A stretch of DNA of 64,000 bases from UBA1952 sp965200035. Its GTDB lineage: Bacteria; Bacteroidota; Bacteroidia; Chitinophagales; Chitinophagaceae. The position numbers were made by a program, and so were the translations under genes. Within the stretch, counting starts at the first letter, position 1, and every line of letters starts with the position of its first letter. Positions 1 to 11,200 of this stretch are shown piece after piece. The notes under the pieces were generated by a model. That model did not search any database. It saw nothing but the letters and a program-made list of their open reading frames with translations, and was not told the DNA's origin. The stretch spans positions 1,612,001-1,676,000 of the forward strand of contig OZ241334.1 in assembly GCA_965200035.1 (NCBI GenBank). Direction: 5' to 3'.

Positions 1-3000
1 TGTTGTAGCCACATTGCGGATGGCATTGTAAAGCGCCGCCGTTTTCTTGCCCAGGAAGGTGCAGACTTTCATCCAGCGGAGGAAGGCGAGCAGCCTGCAG
101 AAAGGAATAACCGCATTCTGGTTTTTATCCGGGATGATCGCCTTTCCGGGAGCAGCCGCTACCGGCAGCTCAGACAATGAAAAGATACCGGATATCGCCG
201 GATATGCCCCCCATAGATTGCTTACGTCTTCCAGCTCCAATTTGAATTTGCTGATAAGCCATACCGCTTTCTGCAAACGGATCAGGGCCTTAAACGGCTG
301 AGCATTGTTGGACCAGCGGTCAATGATATCAACACTATCAATAAATACCGGATCCAGGAAAACATCTACTGCAGGTGTACTAGCATCTACCTTAATGCAG
401 TCTTCGAGCAGGGTGGTAATAACCGCTTCATCTGTTTTCAGTTCCTTGGCCAGGAAGCTGATGACAAATGGCCTGCGTGTCTGCTCTTCTATCGTTGCTT
501 TCAGCACATCATAGATGATCTGGCGGGCTGTAGCTTTTGCCAGCTCTATAGCGGCCAGCTTAGCTGCTTTGACACTATCTGTATCGCTCTCAGCAGGCTG
601 TGGCGGATAAGTGAGTATTGCCGTGATCTCACTGGTGCTGAAAGGCATTGCCAGAAGCTCTGTAATAAATTCATTGCGCACCATAGCTGAGTCTGCGCTG
701 ATAAGCGGATCATTCTGCGCAATCTTTATGAGATAGTCAGCGGCATCCGCATCCATGATGGATTCTAACAGTCCCTTCAGCGCAGATCCGTCTTTATCAC
801 TTTCCGTTGCATAAGCTGCGGCGGTTTTTTTCTGCAGTTGATTCCGGAGGGATGTCAGCCTTTTAACCAGCAGGTCGCTTTGCGCAGTTTCGGCATCATT
901 GTCCGGGAAGGCATCCAGCAACAGATACCCGGCATCATTCATAGAGATGCCCGCTTCTTTGAGCGTATGAACAAACGAGATGAAGCAGATCGCATTGTAT
1001 GGAAAAGCGAAGGCATTCGGTACCAGATCATAAGTAGAATCTATTCCTGTGCCAGCATTAAAGCAATGATCGTTCAGCATCCATGTTCTGCATTGCAGCC
1101 ATTCGCTCATGGTGAGGCCCAGCGCTTTCAGCAGCAGCACTTCCCGGTAGATTTTGCTGATATCACCCAGCTTATTGGTGCCCGAAGTAGTCAGACCGGC
1201 AGGAAGCACCTGCTCAATCAATAACTTAAAGTCTGCTGTAGCAATATTGAAAATACCTGACAGGTAGTTTTGAAACTCGCCCGGATTAGCATTGAAATGC
1301 TGCAAATCCAATGCGCTGGCAGCTTCAGGAAACGGATAGCCGGCATCTTTGATGTTACCGATGAGCGGATTACGGAAAAGCTGCTTGTAATTGCTCTTGA
1401 TTAATTCCGGCTCACTCTTTGAGTAATCTGTATAAATGAGCAGATCATCAATATCCTTCCAAAGCGGGATCACGGCTGATACTGGCAGTTGCAGCATTTT
1501 AGCAACGCGGTCCAGCTCTACCAGTGCCGTAAGGGTTTGCGTATCAAGCTCAATATCTATGCCCGGTGCAGTCAGCAGGTTTTGAGGTGCAATATGGTTT
1601 ACACTGATCATGGCCTGATCCAGATCATAATAGGTCCAGCCAAGTGCGCGGCGCAGACGGATGAAACGATGGATTTTGTACATCGCATCCGCATCCATCC
1701 CCAGTATTTGCAGCTTCTTCAGATCACAGGTGGTATCATCTGCCTGGATTCCGGTATTGGAGCGAATGGCCATCTTGCGTGTGCCGTTGCTTACCGGGAT
1801 GGTCCACGGGTTGATGAAATAACAATCCAGAATGGTCTGCAGCTCCCGGAAGTCGATACCTGCCTGCTGCAGGAATATATCTACGCGGAATGCCAGCTGC
1901 TCAACCCATCCTGAGCGGGGATTTTGTAAAGTCGGCGGGTTACCAACCATCAGGAAAAGCTGGCCGGTAGCCGGATAGGTAGTACCTTCCACAGCCGGGT
2001 CCTGCACACCTTTGAGCTTATTGGCTCCAGCGGCAACATCCGGTTTTAATCCGTAAAACAGATAAGGATTGCTGGTGCCCGGATAGGTAGCGGTGATGAT
2101 ATTTAATTCATCTTCAGAAAGACCCAGATAGCTGGCTGCTACCAGCCCGTTCTCCCATCCTTCAATGGCATCTGCTCCGCTGAAACGCTGCAGTATTTCG
2201 TAGCTTTTTACCCCGCTCAGGTTAAGGTGTGTATCAATCTGCCGCTTGTAGAAATTATAGGGAAGAGATGATGTGCCCACCGCATTTTTCAGGGTTGGGT
2301 ACGGGCTTCTGACGTAAGCATTGTCATACAGATTGGTGGTGCTATTCCACTCTTTCACCTGCATGCCATCCGCTGATGAGGTGGTCGGATAGATGTTTAC
2401 GTATTCAGGTATTGCCCGTTGGGCGGCAGCATCCGCTACTGTCTGGCGCGCGTACATTTTATAGCCGCCGTTTTTCGCTACTGTGCTTACCAGATCTTCC
2501 AGCAGCTCATTAACGATATCGATATGCGGGACCGGAGTATTGACATTCTTGCATACCAGCTCAATATCTTTCAGATCGGGCCGGCGCTGAAGCAGGATAT
2601 CATATGTCTGGCGCATGCTGTTCTTGAGGAATTCGAGCAGGTCTGTCAGGTAAGCCGCCGGGCTATACACCGACTGACATTCGCTGCAGTTACAGCCATC
2701 CAGCGATCCGAAGAGGGTGCGCCATTCGGCATAAGTATTTTCCGGATCGTAAAATCTCCCATCGAGCACGCGGTGTTTTATTCCGCTTAAGTCGGTATAT
2801 TGTTCTGTAACCAAAGTAAAATTAAATAGCACCCTGCCTGTCGCGCTCTCATAGGCATCTACAGCGTCATCAATGCTTCCGGCCACCCCACTGTAGGACG
2901 CTATAAAATCATCCTGAGGCTGACGGGATATCTGTAATGCGGAATGGGTACCATCTGCGGCAAGCGCTGCAACCAGATCATGATTGGGAGTTACATTCAG

Positions 3001-4712
3001 CAGACGCTGCGCAATAGCAGCTTCACTGATAAAAGCATCTCTATCTGTTATGCCCGTAAAATCCAGCGCAGTTGACTCTGCCAGCTCTTCTACTACCGGA
3101 GTAGTACGCAGATCAAAAGTTGGGTTGCTATCAAGAAAACCAGCCAGCTTACTTTTTAATTGCGGAAAAGGAGTTTCAGTAGCCGCTTCGACTGATCTGG
3201 CAAAAGCATGGGTCGGGTAAGTGATATCAATTTGTTTCTTCAGAAAGGAGGCATAGCTTTCTTTTGCTGCCTCAGGCGTAGCGGCAACAATAAAGTCAGG
3301 GAAAAAGAAGGTGTCCTCATCCATAACATTGTCAATGATAGTCCTCCAGTTTTCTTCAGAGAGCCTGGTCAGCAATCCTTCTTTGGCCTGGGCAGATGCA
3401 CCGGAAATAGATGGATCACCCGATGCCGGTGTGCCTTCCAGCACTTTAAGTGCCCGCTCGCTCAGCAAGCCGTTGCTTCCGGTAAGCGCGAGAACGCGCG
3501 TAGATTTTAAAAAGCGTTTTACCACTGCTTCATCAACGGGAACGGATGGGACACCTGCACCAGGAACCGTTATCTGGCTGAGCCTGTCGGAAAGGCTGTC
3601 CGTAGGAGCTGCAGCCCAGTCATAGTAAGTCTTCAGCAATGCCTGTTGCAAAGAGCTGTCATCAGCCGCTACATGCGCGGTTATCTGATATAGCCCGCTT
3701 TTGGCGGGGTCTATTGTACCCGGCGCTGAAAGCAGGAAATTGGCGATCTCCGTTTGCATAGAAGAGGCCATGGTCTGAAGTGTTGCATCATCCTGCGCAG
3801 CAATAACGTTGATCGCTTCTGCACCTTTAAGCGCATTGTAGAATACATCCACAGACTGGGCGCCCAAAGCCTGGATATTTTCCGGCAGTTTTGACGTAGA
3901 ACGGCATAGAAAGATTCCGGTGCTACAGCAGGTATTAGCTGTGCCCAACGGAGTGCAGTAACTATAAAGCGGATATGCTGGCTGGTCTCTTCTGTTCTGT
4001 TCATCAGTATCTCCATAGATGCTGCGTCGTCGAGATCAATGTCCGTAATCTGTGCACTTCCTATAACCGTCTGAATGGCATTTTTCACCTGCGTGTATTC
4101 TGTTTCAACAAAAGCATCAGCACTATCGACGGTTAGATTAGCCACAATATCACCCGTAATAAGAGTAATGTCCTGCTTCGCCAAATCAATGCTGCTGCCA
4201 TCTGCTCTTACAACGATGCGTACCCCATTGGATTTTGCAAGCTCAATTTTATCCATAGAAAGTGGCATGGTCAGGGTGCGCGAGTACGTACCGTTCGTAA
4301 CAACCTGATGTGTTATCTCGGTAGGGGTCGGATAAGTCAGCGCATAGAAGTAAACGCTATAGCCATCCTGCAGCTTCTTGCCAGATGCATGAGTTACCAT
4401 GCCGCTGATCGTCAGTGTTTCGGGGTTTGCCAGCGCAAGCTTTTCGTTAAGTACGGCTACCGTACCCGGATTAACTGCCTGATCGCCGGAATCGCCTGTG
4501 ATGCTGTATTGGGTCCGGAAGTCCCCGATTACGGCATTTGTAGCATCGCCAAAGAGCTGCTGGCTGCGCTCGTCGCTGATATGGTTGACGATGCCTTCAT
4601 TGCCATGAACGTCAATGTATCCTTTGCTGATGAGCAGTAGCAGAATGTCCTGCAGGTTCACCACGTCTGCACCTGTTTGCCCCAGTGTAAGGGGCGCTGT
4701 AACTGGTTTCAT
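1..4712 (-). CDS. Tc toxin subunit A-like protein, N-terminal part; frameshifted; runs off left edge
   Basis: The ATG at 4712 is preferred over an upstream start because MKPVTAPLTLGQTG opens a peptidoglycan-binding-like fold (LGQTGADVVNLQDILLLL, residues about 9-26). A carboxypeptidase-regulatory-like beta domain follows at about 135-200 (LTISGMVTHASGK). After about residue 274 the coding sense moves to another frame at 3889-3892. From there about 1296 codons run open to position 1. The VRP1/SpvA-type signature of TcA proteins, CNCSECQSVYSPAAYLTDLL, is encoded near 2640-2700, around residue 672. In the family, TcA subunits form the pentameric translocation pore and receptor-binding part of Tc toxins; the neuraminidase-like and pore domains would lie outside the window. 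The last roughly 60 residues of the first frame are meaningless Arg/Leu-rich text, so the frame change is either a sequence error or inactivation. The family assignment is firm; the target is unknown. Confidence 0.85.
3889..3892 (-). other. Frameshift site in the TcA-like gene (A-run)
   Basis: On the coding strand the sequence reads CGT CAA AAC TGC CGG. One additional A would give CGT CAA AAA CTG CCG, continuing as RQKLPENIQALG, which fits the helical text on both sides. A missing base in an A-run is a common sequencing or assembly error, but it may also be a genuine mutation or a slippage site. Confidence 0.75.
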
Positions 4713-4787
4713 AATTCTTTTGTGTTTTTGAATGTGTATAATTGATCCAATCCTTTTTCGAGGATGACACAAAAGAACTTTTGATGC

Positions 4788-4804
4788 TTGCAGCCTATCT
4801 GCAA
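4788..4804 (-). promoter_or_regulatory. Putative WYL-regulator operator upstream of the TcA-like gene
   Basis: TTGCAG-CCTAT-CTGCAA is a perfect 6-bp inverted repeat with a 5-bp spacer. Read towards the TcA start, 76 bases away, it is TTGCAGATAGGCTGCAA. The same motif occurs upstream of three other transcription units at this locus, always in the same orientation relative to transcription. Binding by the WYL protein is inferred from this sharing. Confidence 0.7.
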
Positions 4805-4885
4805 ATGTTGCTGCCAATAGCCCTGACAGCTACTCTGCAAGCTATTTGCCTTGTCGCTAAAGTCGTCCGGTATTTCTTTAAAAGA

Positions 4886-4984
4886 AAAAGGATAGCCGCC
4901 CGTGAGCAACTATCCTTTTATCAAATACTATTTGCTTTTCTATGCGGTAAATGCTTACCGGGACAAATACTTTTCCCGGTAAGC
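4886..4984 (-). terminator. Two hairpins ending the toxin-companion operon
   Basis: Stem AAAAGGATAG/CTATCCTTTT (4886-4895 with 4910-4919) is followed on the minus strand by a T-rich tract, as expected of a Rho-independent terminator. A second stem of 11 bp, GCTTACCGGGA/TCCCGGTAAGC (4953-4963 with 4974-4984), lies between it and the upstream gene. Together they separate the operon ending at 5038 from the TcA promoter. Confidence 0.65.
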
Positions 4985-5037
4985 TCTACTGCCGAGATGT
5001 TGTATCTATCGAATAACTATCATCAGCTTTCAGCGGT

Positions 5038-5325
5038 TTAGAATGAAGCAAGCAGCTTACCATCCTCATCCCATTTTTTAAACGTATTGTCGATCTCCAG
5101 GTTGTTGTGCGCCTGGTATTCCTGAGCTTTCTTACCATTTTTATGATAAGAGCGGCACCAGCCTTCCTGAAATCCATTCTGATATTCCTGCTCCCAGGCC
5201 AGAGAGCCGTCTTGCCTTTTTTTGAATACAACGCCCGTAAAAGGCTTTCCCTTGTAATTGTACACAGGTACACCACCGCCATCCAGTTGCGGAATTTCTG
5301 ATTCTTCTTCTTGAACTCGTAACAT
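5038..5325 (-). CDS. Small YwqK/MORN-variant repeat protein, possible immunity protein
   Basis: A 95-residue protein with MORN-variant text: YNYKGKPFTGVVFKK, WEQEYQNGFQEGWCRSYHKN and KKWDEDGKLLASF. Such G-x-x-x-G-x-W/Y-x-x-Y-x-x-N-G repeats are typical of YwqK-type proteins, which are often encoded beside toxins as antitoxin or immunity proteins. There is no signal peptide, so it is probably cytoplasmic. The start lies 11 bases after the stop of the preceding gene, so the two are cotranscribed, and hairpins follow. The repeat family is fairly clear; the immunity role is inferred from its place behind the 778-residue putative toxin. Confidence 0.65.
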   Translation of the reverse strand: MLRVQEEESEIPQLDGGGVPVYNYKGKPFTGVVFKKRQDGSLAWEQEYQNGFQEGWCRSYHKNGKKAQEYQAHNNLEIDNTFKKWDEDGKLLASF

Positions 5326-5336
5326 AAAGGACTCAT

Positions 5337-5738
5337 TTAAACATCCGGCTTTCCTGGTCCCGCAGTTGTGAAATCGCCTGCAGGCAAGGTAGGGAACTGT
5401 TTCTCCAGCAGTATTCTGAATGAATAAACGATTTTGTCGTTGCCTTCTTTCAGGCCTTCCAGGGTGCTCAGCTCAGCAGTGCTCATATATGTTTTGTAAC
5501 CTTTCAGACCTTTTGCATTCCTGAGATCCGAAGGGTAGTAGTATACATTGCGCGCCTTGTTTGTGACAGATATAGTGATTCCGTCTTCACTGTCCCAGCG
5601 CTCAGTTTGAAATTCGATGAGCACCTTATTATTTTCCAGCGCCAGATGGTGTGCCTCGTTTAAGGATGACCATTTCATTGCGTAGTTAGTGGCTATGGTA
5701 GCAAATTGTTCTTTGATAAATGCCGCATGTATCTTCAT
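5337..5738 (-). CDS. Hypothetical protein, possible immunity protein
   Basis: A 133-residue protein I do not recognise. It is soluble, without a signal peptide or membrane segment. It has an alpha start (residues 1-35) followed by alternating beta-like segments (KVLIEFQTERW, ITISVTNKARNVYYYPSDL) and a C-terminal helix before a Pro/Gly-rich end. It starts 14 bases after the stop of the large upstream gene and is followed 11 bases later by the MORN-like gene, so all three are one transcript. Its size and position directly behind a toxin-like gene suggest immunity, but no motif proves it. Confidence 0.6.
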   Translation of the reverse strand: MKIHAAFIKEQFATIATNYAMKWSSLNEAHHLALENNKVLIEFQTERWDSEDGITISVTNKARNVYYYPSDLRNAKGLKGYKTYMSTAELSTLEGLKEGNDKIVYSFRILLEKQFPTLPAGDFTTAGPGKPDV

Positions 5739-5752
5739 AAGAGAATGTTTTT

Positions 5753-8089
5753 TTAAAGTTTATTTTGTTCAAATTTAGTTAGTGTTGGCAGCCCTTTCGC
5801 CTGGTCTGGTGGAAGCATTCTTTTTGTTTTAGGGTCGAATCGATAACCATGCTCCCATTCGAAACGATGAATTTCTTTACCGAAGCCGGTTAGCACTTCT
5901 ACTTCCTCACCATCTTTTATCACGGTCCTGAAAAGATCCTTTTGCCGGGTCGCAACTATAATCTCTTCTTTACGGAGTACGGCCGCATCTACCCACGGCG
6001 CATTAACCCGCTTGAAAAATCCGCCTTTTTTAGCAAAGTGTTTCACTACGTCTTCTGAAACATTCAGCAGATTAAATTTCTGTCCCTGAGGCACCGGAAA
6101 GCTGTAGGCCTTTTCCAGTATTTTAGCATCTGTTATCACCGGGTATTCCAGCTCTTTAAGCACAAACTGAAAGTCTGCAACCCAGCCCCCTACAAGGTAG
6201 GCGCCTTTACGTACATTTTCCGTAATCTTCACTCCCGAGCTGAGTATATGTTGGAACTGCCACCTGGGCAATAATCCTTCCAGTGCTTTAAGCAGCTTGC
6301 CGGCATCATACTGCGCATCTTTCAGCTGCTTCAATGCGTTGATGAATTCCTGATCGTTTGCGGTACCCTGCGCGATCCGTTCGCCTTTATAGATCAATGC
6401 AGCTTTTTGTACGGTTGCATTTCCTACTTTTTCTTCGCCGGTCACCAGCATACAGCCCTGCTCGTATAGCTTTGCCACGCTGAGCTCGTCCAGCACGCCT
6501 TTGGTGGCAATCACAATCTCTACGCGGGCTTCCAGCAATCGTACCGTGTTCTTTTCGAAGTTGGTGATGTTGGCTTCCAGAATGAGCTTCAGGAGCATGA
6601 TCTTGACCGTCTTGAGCGTAGCTGCATTTTTAATGAGCAACAACAGCTTTGTACCGGCTGCAAATGCAGCAGGCACCGCAGTTACTACACTGGCAATGAG
6701 CATGGCTTTGTTCCATTTCTCCAGAAATTCCCGGCCTTCCGGTGTCTTCTCCAGCTCGCTCTGGCTGGCTGCCACAATGAGATCGCCGGTGGCCATGGCC
6801 GTGTCGAGCACGCCCAATGCTACGGCGAGCGGACTGGCGCCTCCCAGGGTGGCAATTGTGATTATAATTACAAGCAGATCGGCGCAGACTCTTACCGTCA
6901 TGGCTACCTCCGCCCATTCCTTCTGGTCGGCAAAATATTTTACGTAGATCGCCGGTAGCAGCGTTGCCTCCTCACTCTGCGAGTCGCCCTTATCGGATTT
7001 TTTTACCACCCGGATGAAGTCCATTGGATGGTAGCTTCCTGAGGCAAGCTGCGTTGTTCTCTTCCCATCATCATAGTCCACGTATGTTTCTACATACTCA
7101 GTCTTATAGTTGGAAATGTTGATCGTTTTGCCCTCGTTTTGCAGAATGTCCGCATCTATGGTATAGTTGGTTCCCTCATAAAATTCGGCCTGCACGGCGG
7201 GCACCTGCTTGGTGGTCATCTGGTGAAACTGACAAAGCACGTTGATGAAATCACACACTACCTGCGTACCCTGACCGGAGGTGTAATAGTAGATCTTCAG
7301 CACTTCTTCCGGATTGGCATAGAAGTAATCATACATCTTGTTGTAATCCTGAAAGGTGGTGACCAGCCTGGCCATGGCATTGCTGGAATCCTGAAACCAT
7401 CCGTCCACAATCCAGTCGCCTTCGTCATACTTCAGCAGCCTTTGCAGATGCTTGATTTTAAGATCGTCGCTGATGAGGACCAGCGCACTTATAGGTGCCT
7501 GCTCATACAGCACTTTCAACGTTTCATCTTTATCGGCTGCAAGAATAAATTTGAGCACGCCTTTGGCAAGCACATCCTCGCAGGGCTTCATGGCGCTCTG
7601 GCCGGCCACCGCACTGGTGAATGCAAGCACATCATCGATGTTATCTGACTTGATAATGGCCGCAAAGTTTTTTTCCGGCGTGGTAAATGGCCCTTCACTG
7701 GTACCCGCTGCAAAGTTCTTCTCTGCACCGGAATAGATTAAATAGGTATTGAGCAGCAGTTGCTCATCTTCAAATGTGGCATTGTAGAATAAGGAAGATT
7801 CAATCGGCGCTACATTCATGTTGAGCTGGCTACCTTTGTATTCCGCCGACTTTCTGACGCCGTTGTTATCCGTATATTCCAGCGGCACCGATGTTTCTGT
7901 CTGTACGGATCGTGTAGCCCAGTGAACCTCAGGGTCCGGCTCTATCGGGATTGTTATTGTTTGATGGGATATGAAGTGCGTGTAATCGAATACATAAGAC
8001 TGGTTCATCCGTTCCATACGCAGCTCATCCGTCAGCTGCTTGAAATTGATAGCTCCGCTGTAAAGCTGATTTTCTGTAGGTAATGGCAT
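5753..8089 (-). CDS. Large toxin-like protein with hydrophobic central region
   Basis: The ATG at 8089 (MPLPTENQLYSGAINF) is chosen over an in-frame ATG at 8173, because the added 28 residues are repetitive Ala/Met/Gln text. The 778-residue product has no signal peptide. Residues about 1-340 are mixed alpha/beta. Around 390-500 is a strongly hydrophobic helical stretch (ADLLVIIITIATLGGASPLA, then VVTAVPAAFAAGTKLLLLI), like membrane-inserting regions of polymorphic toxins. The C-terminal 200 residues are polar (FGKEIHRFEWEHGYRFDP). It sits behind the 1118-residue gene and ahead of two small immunity-like genes, between TcA and a shared regulator. No catalytic motif is recognised; the toxin role is inferred from architecture and neighbourhood. 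Confidence 0.65.
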   Translation of the reverse strand: MPLPTENQLYSGAINFKQLTDELRMERMNQSYVFDYTHFISHQTITIPIEPDPEVHWATRSVQTETSVPLEYTDNNGVRKSAEYKGSQLNMNVAPIESSLFYNATFEDEQLLLNTYLIYSGAEKNFAAGTSEGPFTTPEKNFAAIIKSDNIDDVLAFTSAVAGQSAMKPCEDVLAKGVLKFILAADKDETLKVLYEQAPISALVLISDDLKIKHLQRLLKYDEGDWIVDGWFQDSSNAMARLVTTFQDYNKMYDYFYANPEEVLKIYYYTSGQGTQVVCDFINVLCQFHQMTTKQVPAVQAEFYEGTNYTIDADILQNEGKTINISNYKTEYVETYVDYDDGKRTTQLASGSYHPMDFIRVVKKSDKGDSQSEEATLLPAIYVKYFADQKEWAEVAMTVRVCADLLVIIITIATLGGASPLAVALGVLDTAMATGDLIVAASQSELEKTPEGREFLEKWNKAMLIASVVTAVPAAFAAGTKLLLLIKNAATLKTVKIMLLKLILEANITNFEKNTVRLLEARVEIVIATKGVLDELSVAKLYEQGCMLVTGEEKVGNATVQKAALIYKGERIAQGTANDQEFINALKQLKDAQYDAGKLLKALEGLLPRWQFQHILSSGVKITENVRKGAYLVGGWVADFQFVLKELEYPVITDAKILEKAYSFPVPQGQKFNLLNVSEDVVKHFAKKGGFFKRVNAPWVDAAVLRKEEIIVATRQKDLFRTVIKDGEEVEVLTGFGKEIHRFEWEHGYRFDPKTKRMLPPDQAKGLPTLTKFEQNKL

Positions 8090-8207
8090 AGTTAAACAAA
8101 TTTTTATCGGGCATGCTGCTGACTGCATAGCCTGCGCCGTCAATGCTGTTGCAAATGATTGCATGGCCTGCATAGCTGCTTTTGCCCCGACATTCTGGAA
8201 ATAATAA

Positions 8208-8233
8208 CCCCTGCCACCACTTAGCGGCAGGGG
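8208..8233. terminator. Hairpin between two genes of the toxin operon
   Basis: The stem CCCCTGCC/GGCAGGGG (8208-8215 with 8226-8233) has a 10-base loop. It is flanked by TCTTTTTT on the plus side and TTATTATTT on the minus side. It follows the stop at 8260, so it could end or attenuate transcription before the next gene. Confidence 0.55.
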
Positions 8234-8259
8234 TCTTTTTTAGCTGATGGATGAATAAA

Positions 8260-11200
8260 TTATTCCTCCGCTTTTTTCAGCCTGCTCAGCTTCAGGTCCG
8301 AGCCGAAGAAGTACTTCTCATCGGCACAATCATCATCGCATGGCAGCCCATCGGCATCAAGCCCTACGGTGCTGTTCTGGATGACCGTCAGCGAGGTAGG
8401 CACCTTGGTTTCCCATGGATCTCCTTCCGGCTTTTCTTCAATCGTCTTGAGCTCATCCACAATGGAGAGGTACAACGGATCGTTGATCACCGGCACCTGA
8501 CCTCCATTCCATACCTGGCCTGTAGCGAGGTAGTACATTACGGCTTCTTCAAAGCCCGGACGTACGGTAACGATCACTCTGGCCATACCGGACTGCATGA
8601 ATGCACGGAACAACGGATCATCATTTTCAAAGGTGTACACCTCATTCCATTTGGCCTTCTCGCCCCAGTAGAACGGGAAGAAGCTATAGCTCATGATCTC
8701 CCATTCAAAAGCCTGCTCCATAAAGCGCGCTACGGATGCATACTTATCCATGGCAGCTGATGGTACGGCATAGACACCGGAGCCGGAGCCTGCGGTAAAG
8801 GATTGTCCGCCCATGTATGACTGGCCCACCATGTAGGCAACACAGTTCTTCTTCAGTACGGTGCTTTCGATCTGGCGATAGTACAGCGGGTTAGTCAGCT
8901 TCACTACTTCTGCTTCAGCCTTCGCCTTGGCCAACGCTTCATTGTAATCATCCAGCTTTTGATTGTAAGCCTTCATGATTGCATTGAAGGTATCTACCTG
9001 CCACTTTTCAAAGACGGCGCTGCTTAGCCTTACATTTACCGTTACATTGGCATTGAAGGTGACGAAGTTGTTAGCGAATACAGAAACCGGGATGTTCTTT
9101 TCGTAGTTGTCCAGATAGTAGAAATAACCCGTTATATTCTTGTTGTTGCGCAGGTTATTGTTTTTATCAACCATAGATGAGTTGCCCAATACCATGCTTA
9201 CGGTATGGTCCTGGCCGTTATTCAGGTCCCATTGTCCATTGATACTATAGCCTGCGGATACCGCATAATAGCCATCCGGAATGCTCAGGTCTTCTTTCGC
9301 ATCATACTTTTCCCAATCACCCTGGCCATTCCAGCTGAAAGATTTACCGATCGACATGCTGTCGGCTGGCGGTGCCTCTACTTCACTGCCGTAAAGCGCT
9401 ACCCACTGCGCATAATTGGCGCGGGTAATATCTTTAGGCGTTCTGATGGCGTAAGCTGTTGTAGCCGGGTCCACAGGCTTCTGAATCACCGATGCATTGA
9501 ACGGAAGATTGCTCATGGCCTGCTTGTGGAAGGATGCCGGCTGCGGGATCATGAATTCATACATCAGGCGCTTGCCATAGTTGATGATCTGATTCTTGTA
9601 TATCTTATCAACCCAGCGGTACACACCGGAGATGTTCTTGGCATCATCGCCGCGGTTATCAAAGCCGTGCTTGTTCTGCTCTTCAAACTCTTCAATGATC
9701 TTGAGGACGCGCTCTTCACGCACTTTCTGGATCACTTTCTCAGAAGCGCGCTCAGTGGTTTCCCGGGCAAAATCCTGCGCCAGGCGCAGCGATTGCTGCT
9801 TGGAGGTGCTGGAGGCATAGTTGCCGCTGGCGCTTACGCCCAGTGTATAGGCCGCACCGGTAAACTGTGCATTAACGCCTGCAGACAGGGAAAGCGATCG
9901 TTGCTCGTTCAGCACGCTGGCTGTTTCCTGCTGCAGCTCATAGCGCTCTGTACTGGTGGTATCTGTGAGGCGCTCGCGCTCATTCTGCTTCTCAATAGTG
10001 GTGGTGTCTTCTGTACGGCGCAGATTGCGGGTGCTGCGCTCTTTGTACTCACGCGCCATGATGTTCTCAATGTGCGATACTTCGCCGGGCACGTAGCAGC
10101 AGATCGTCTGCTCTACTTTCCGGTAATCGGCAATACCCAGCTTCTTGATGCCGTAAGTTGACGGTGCAGGATTTGGCGTCAGATCGATGGTGCGCGGACC
10201 GCCGTCTTTTGCAACCGTGTCGATCCAGGTACCGGTAAACGTCTTGTCAGTTAATCCTGTTACCGGAACCAGCGTTTCGATTTTACGGGTGGTGCCATCA
10301 TTCAGGCTCAGATTCAGCGCTACCGGAAAGCTGCCGGACGAAGGCAATGCCATGCCTTCTTTATTGCCCAGCACAATGCCCAGCGTATTGCCGTCAGACT
10401 GCAATGCAGCCTGGTCTTTTGCATTCAGGCTTTTACCATTGATGGTCACATCGCCGGATATGATCTCTGTATTTTTACCCGCCGCCCGCATGGCAAGCGC
10501 TATTTTATAAAGGCCGGGCTCTACTTCAAAAGCTTTCAGGGAGTAGCCGGTGCGGTCTTCTTCACGCTCGGTGAGCGTAGCAACGGGCATAGGTACGCCG
10601 CCAGCTACCACTACTTCATCTGCGAATGACCCCAGCTTAAAGATGCGGGCAACGGTATTGTCCAATGCCTGCTGCAGTTGTCTGGTAGCCTCGCCCGTAG
10701 TGCTTACTTCAGCAGCATGCTCAGATACGATGTGCTGTGCCTGCGAAGGCAGATTCTCAACCACCTGCTCCATTTCAGGTGCAGGCCTGTAATCAAATGT
10801 TGGCAGCTCGTCTTCATTATAAGGAAGGTTACCGGGCGATTTAGGATCAAACACCCATCCGGCAGTACGCTCTCTGATGATTGCATTCAGCTGTTTATTG
10901 TATTGGCCCAAAGCCTCCTCTTTACGGTCCTGGTCATCATTCACCACCTGATTGCCTGCGCTTTTCACTGCTGCAATCGCCGTTTCAATACGTACTGCCT
11001 CATCTTTGGCAATGAGCAGGTCGATGGTGTTATTGTGCAGCGCATTGCCTGTAAAAGGCCTGCTGGCAGGATTTGCCTCACCTTCTGCTGTAAAGTCTGT
11101 GTCTTTCCCAAACAGCTCTTTCGGAATAATCACGTGCGCCTGTGCCATACGGCGAAGCTGGTCATCAGAGCCATCCGGAGTGCGCTTATACTGCTGCACA

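Noticed and set aside
3711..3880. The Arg/Leu/Trp-rich end of the first TcA frame as a real C-terminal domain
   Set aside because: The overlapping frame carries family-like text (LPENIQALGAQSVDVFYNAL) that continues without a stop to the window edge, so the tail is read out of frame.
9205..10161. A 318-codon open frame on the plus strand
   Set aside because: It lies opposite the 1118-residue gene, which has a far better protein-like sequence, operator and operon context. The product is low-complexity hydrophobic text.
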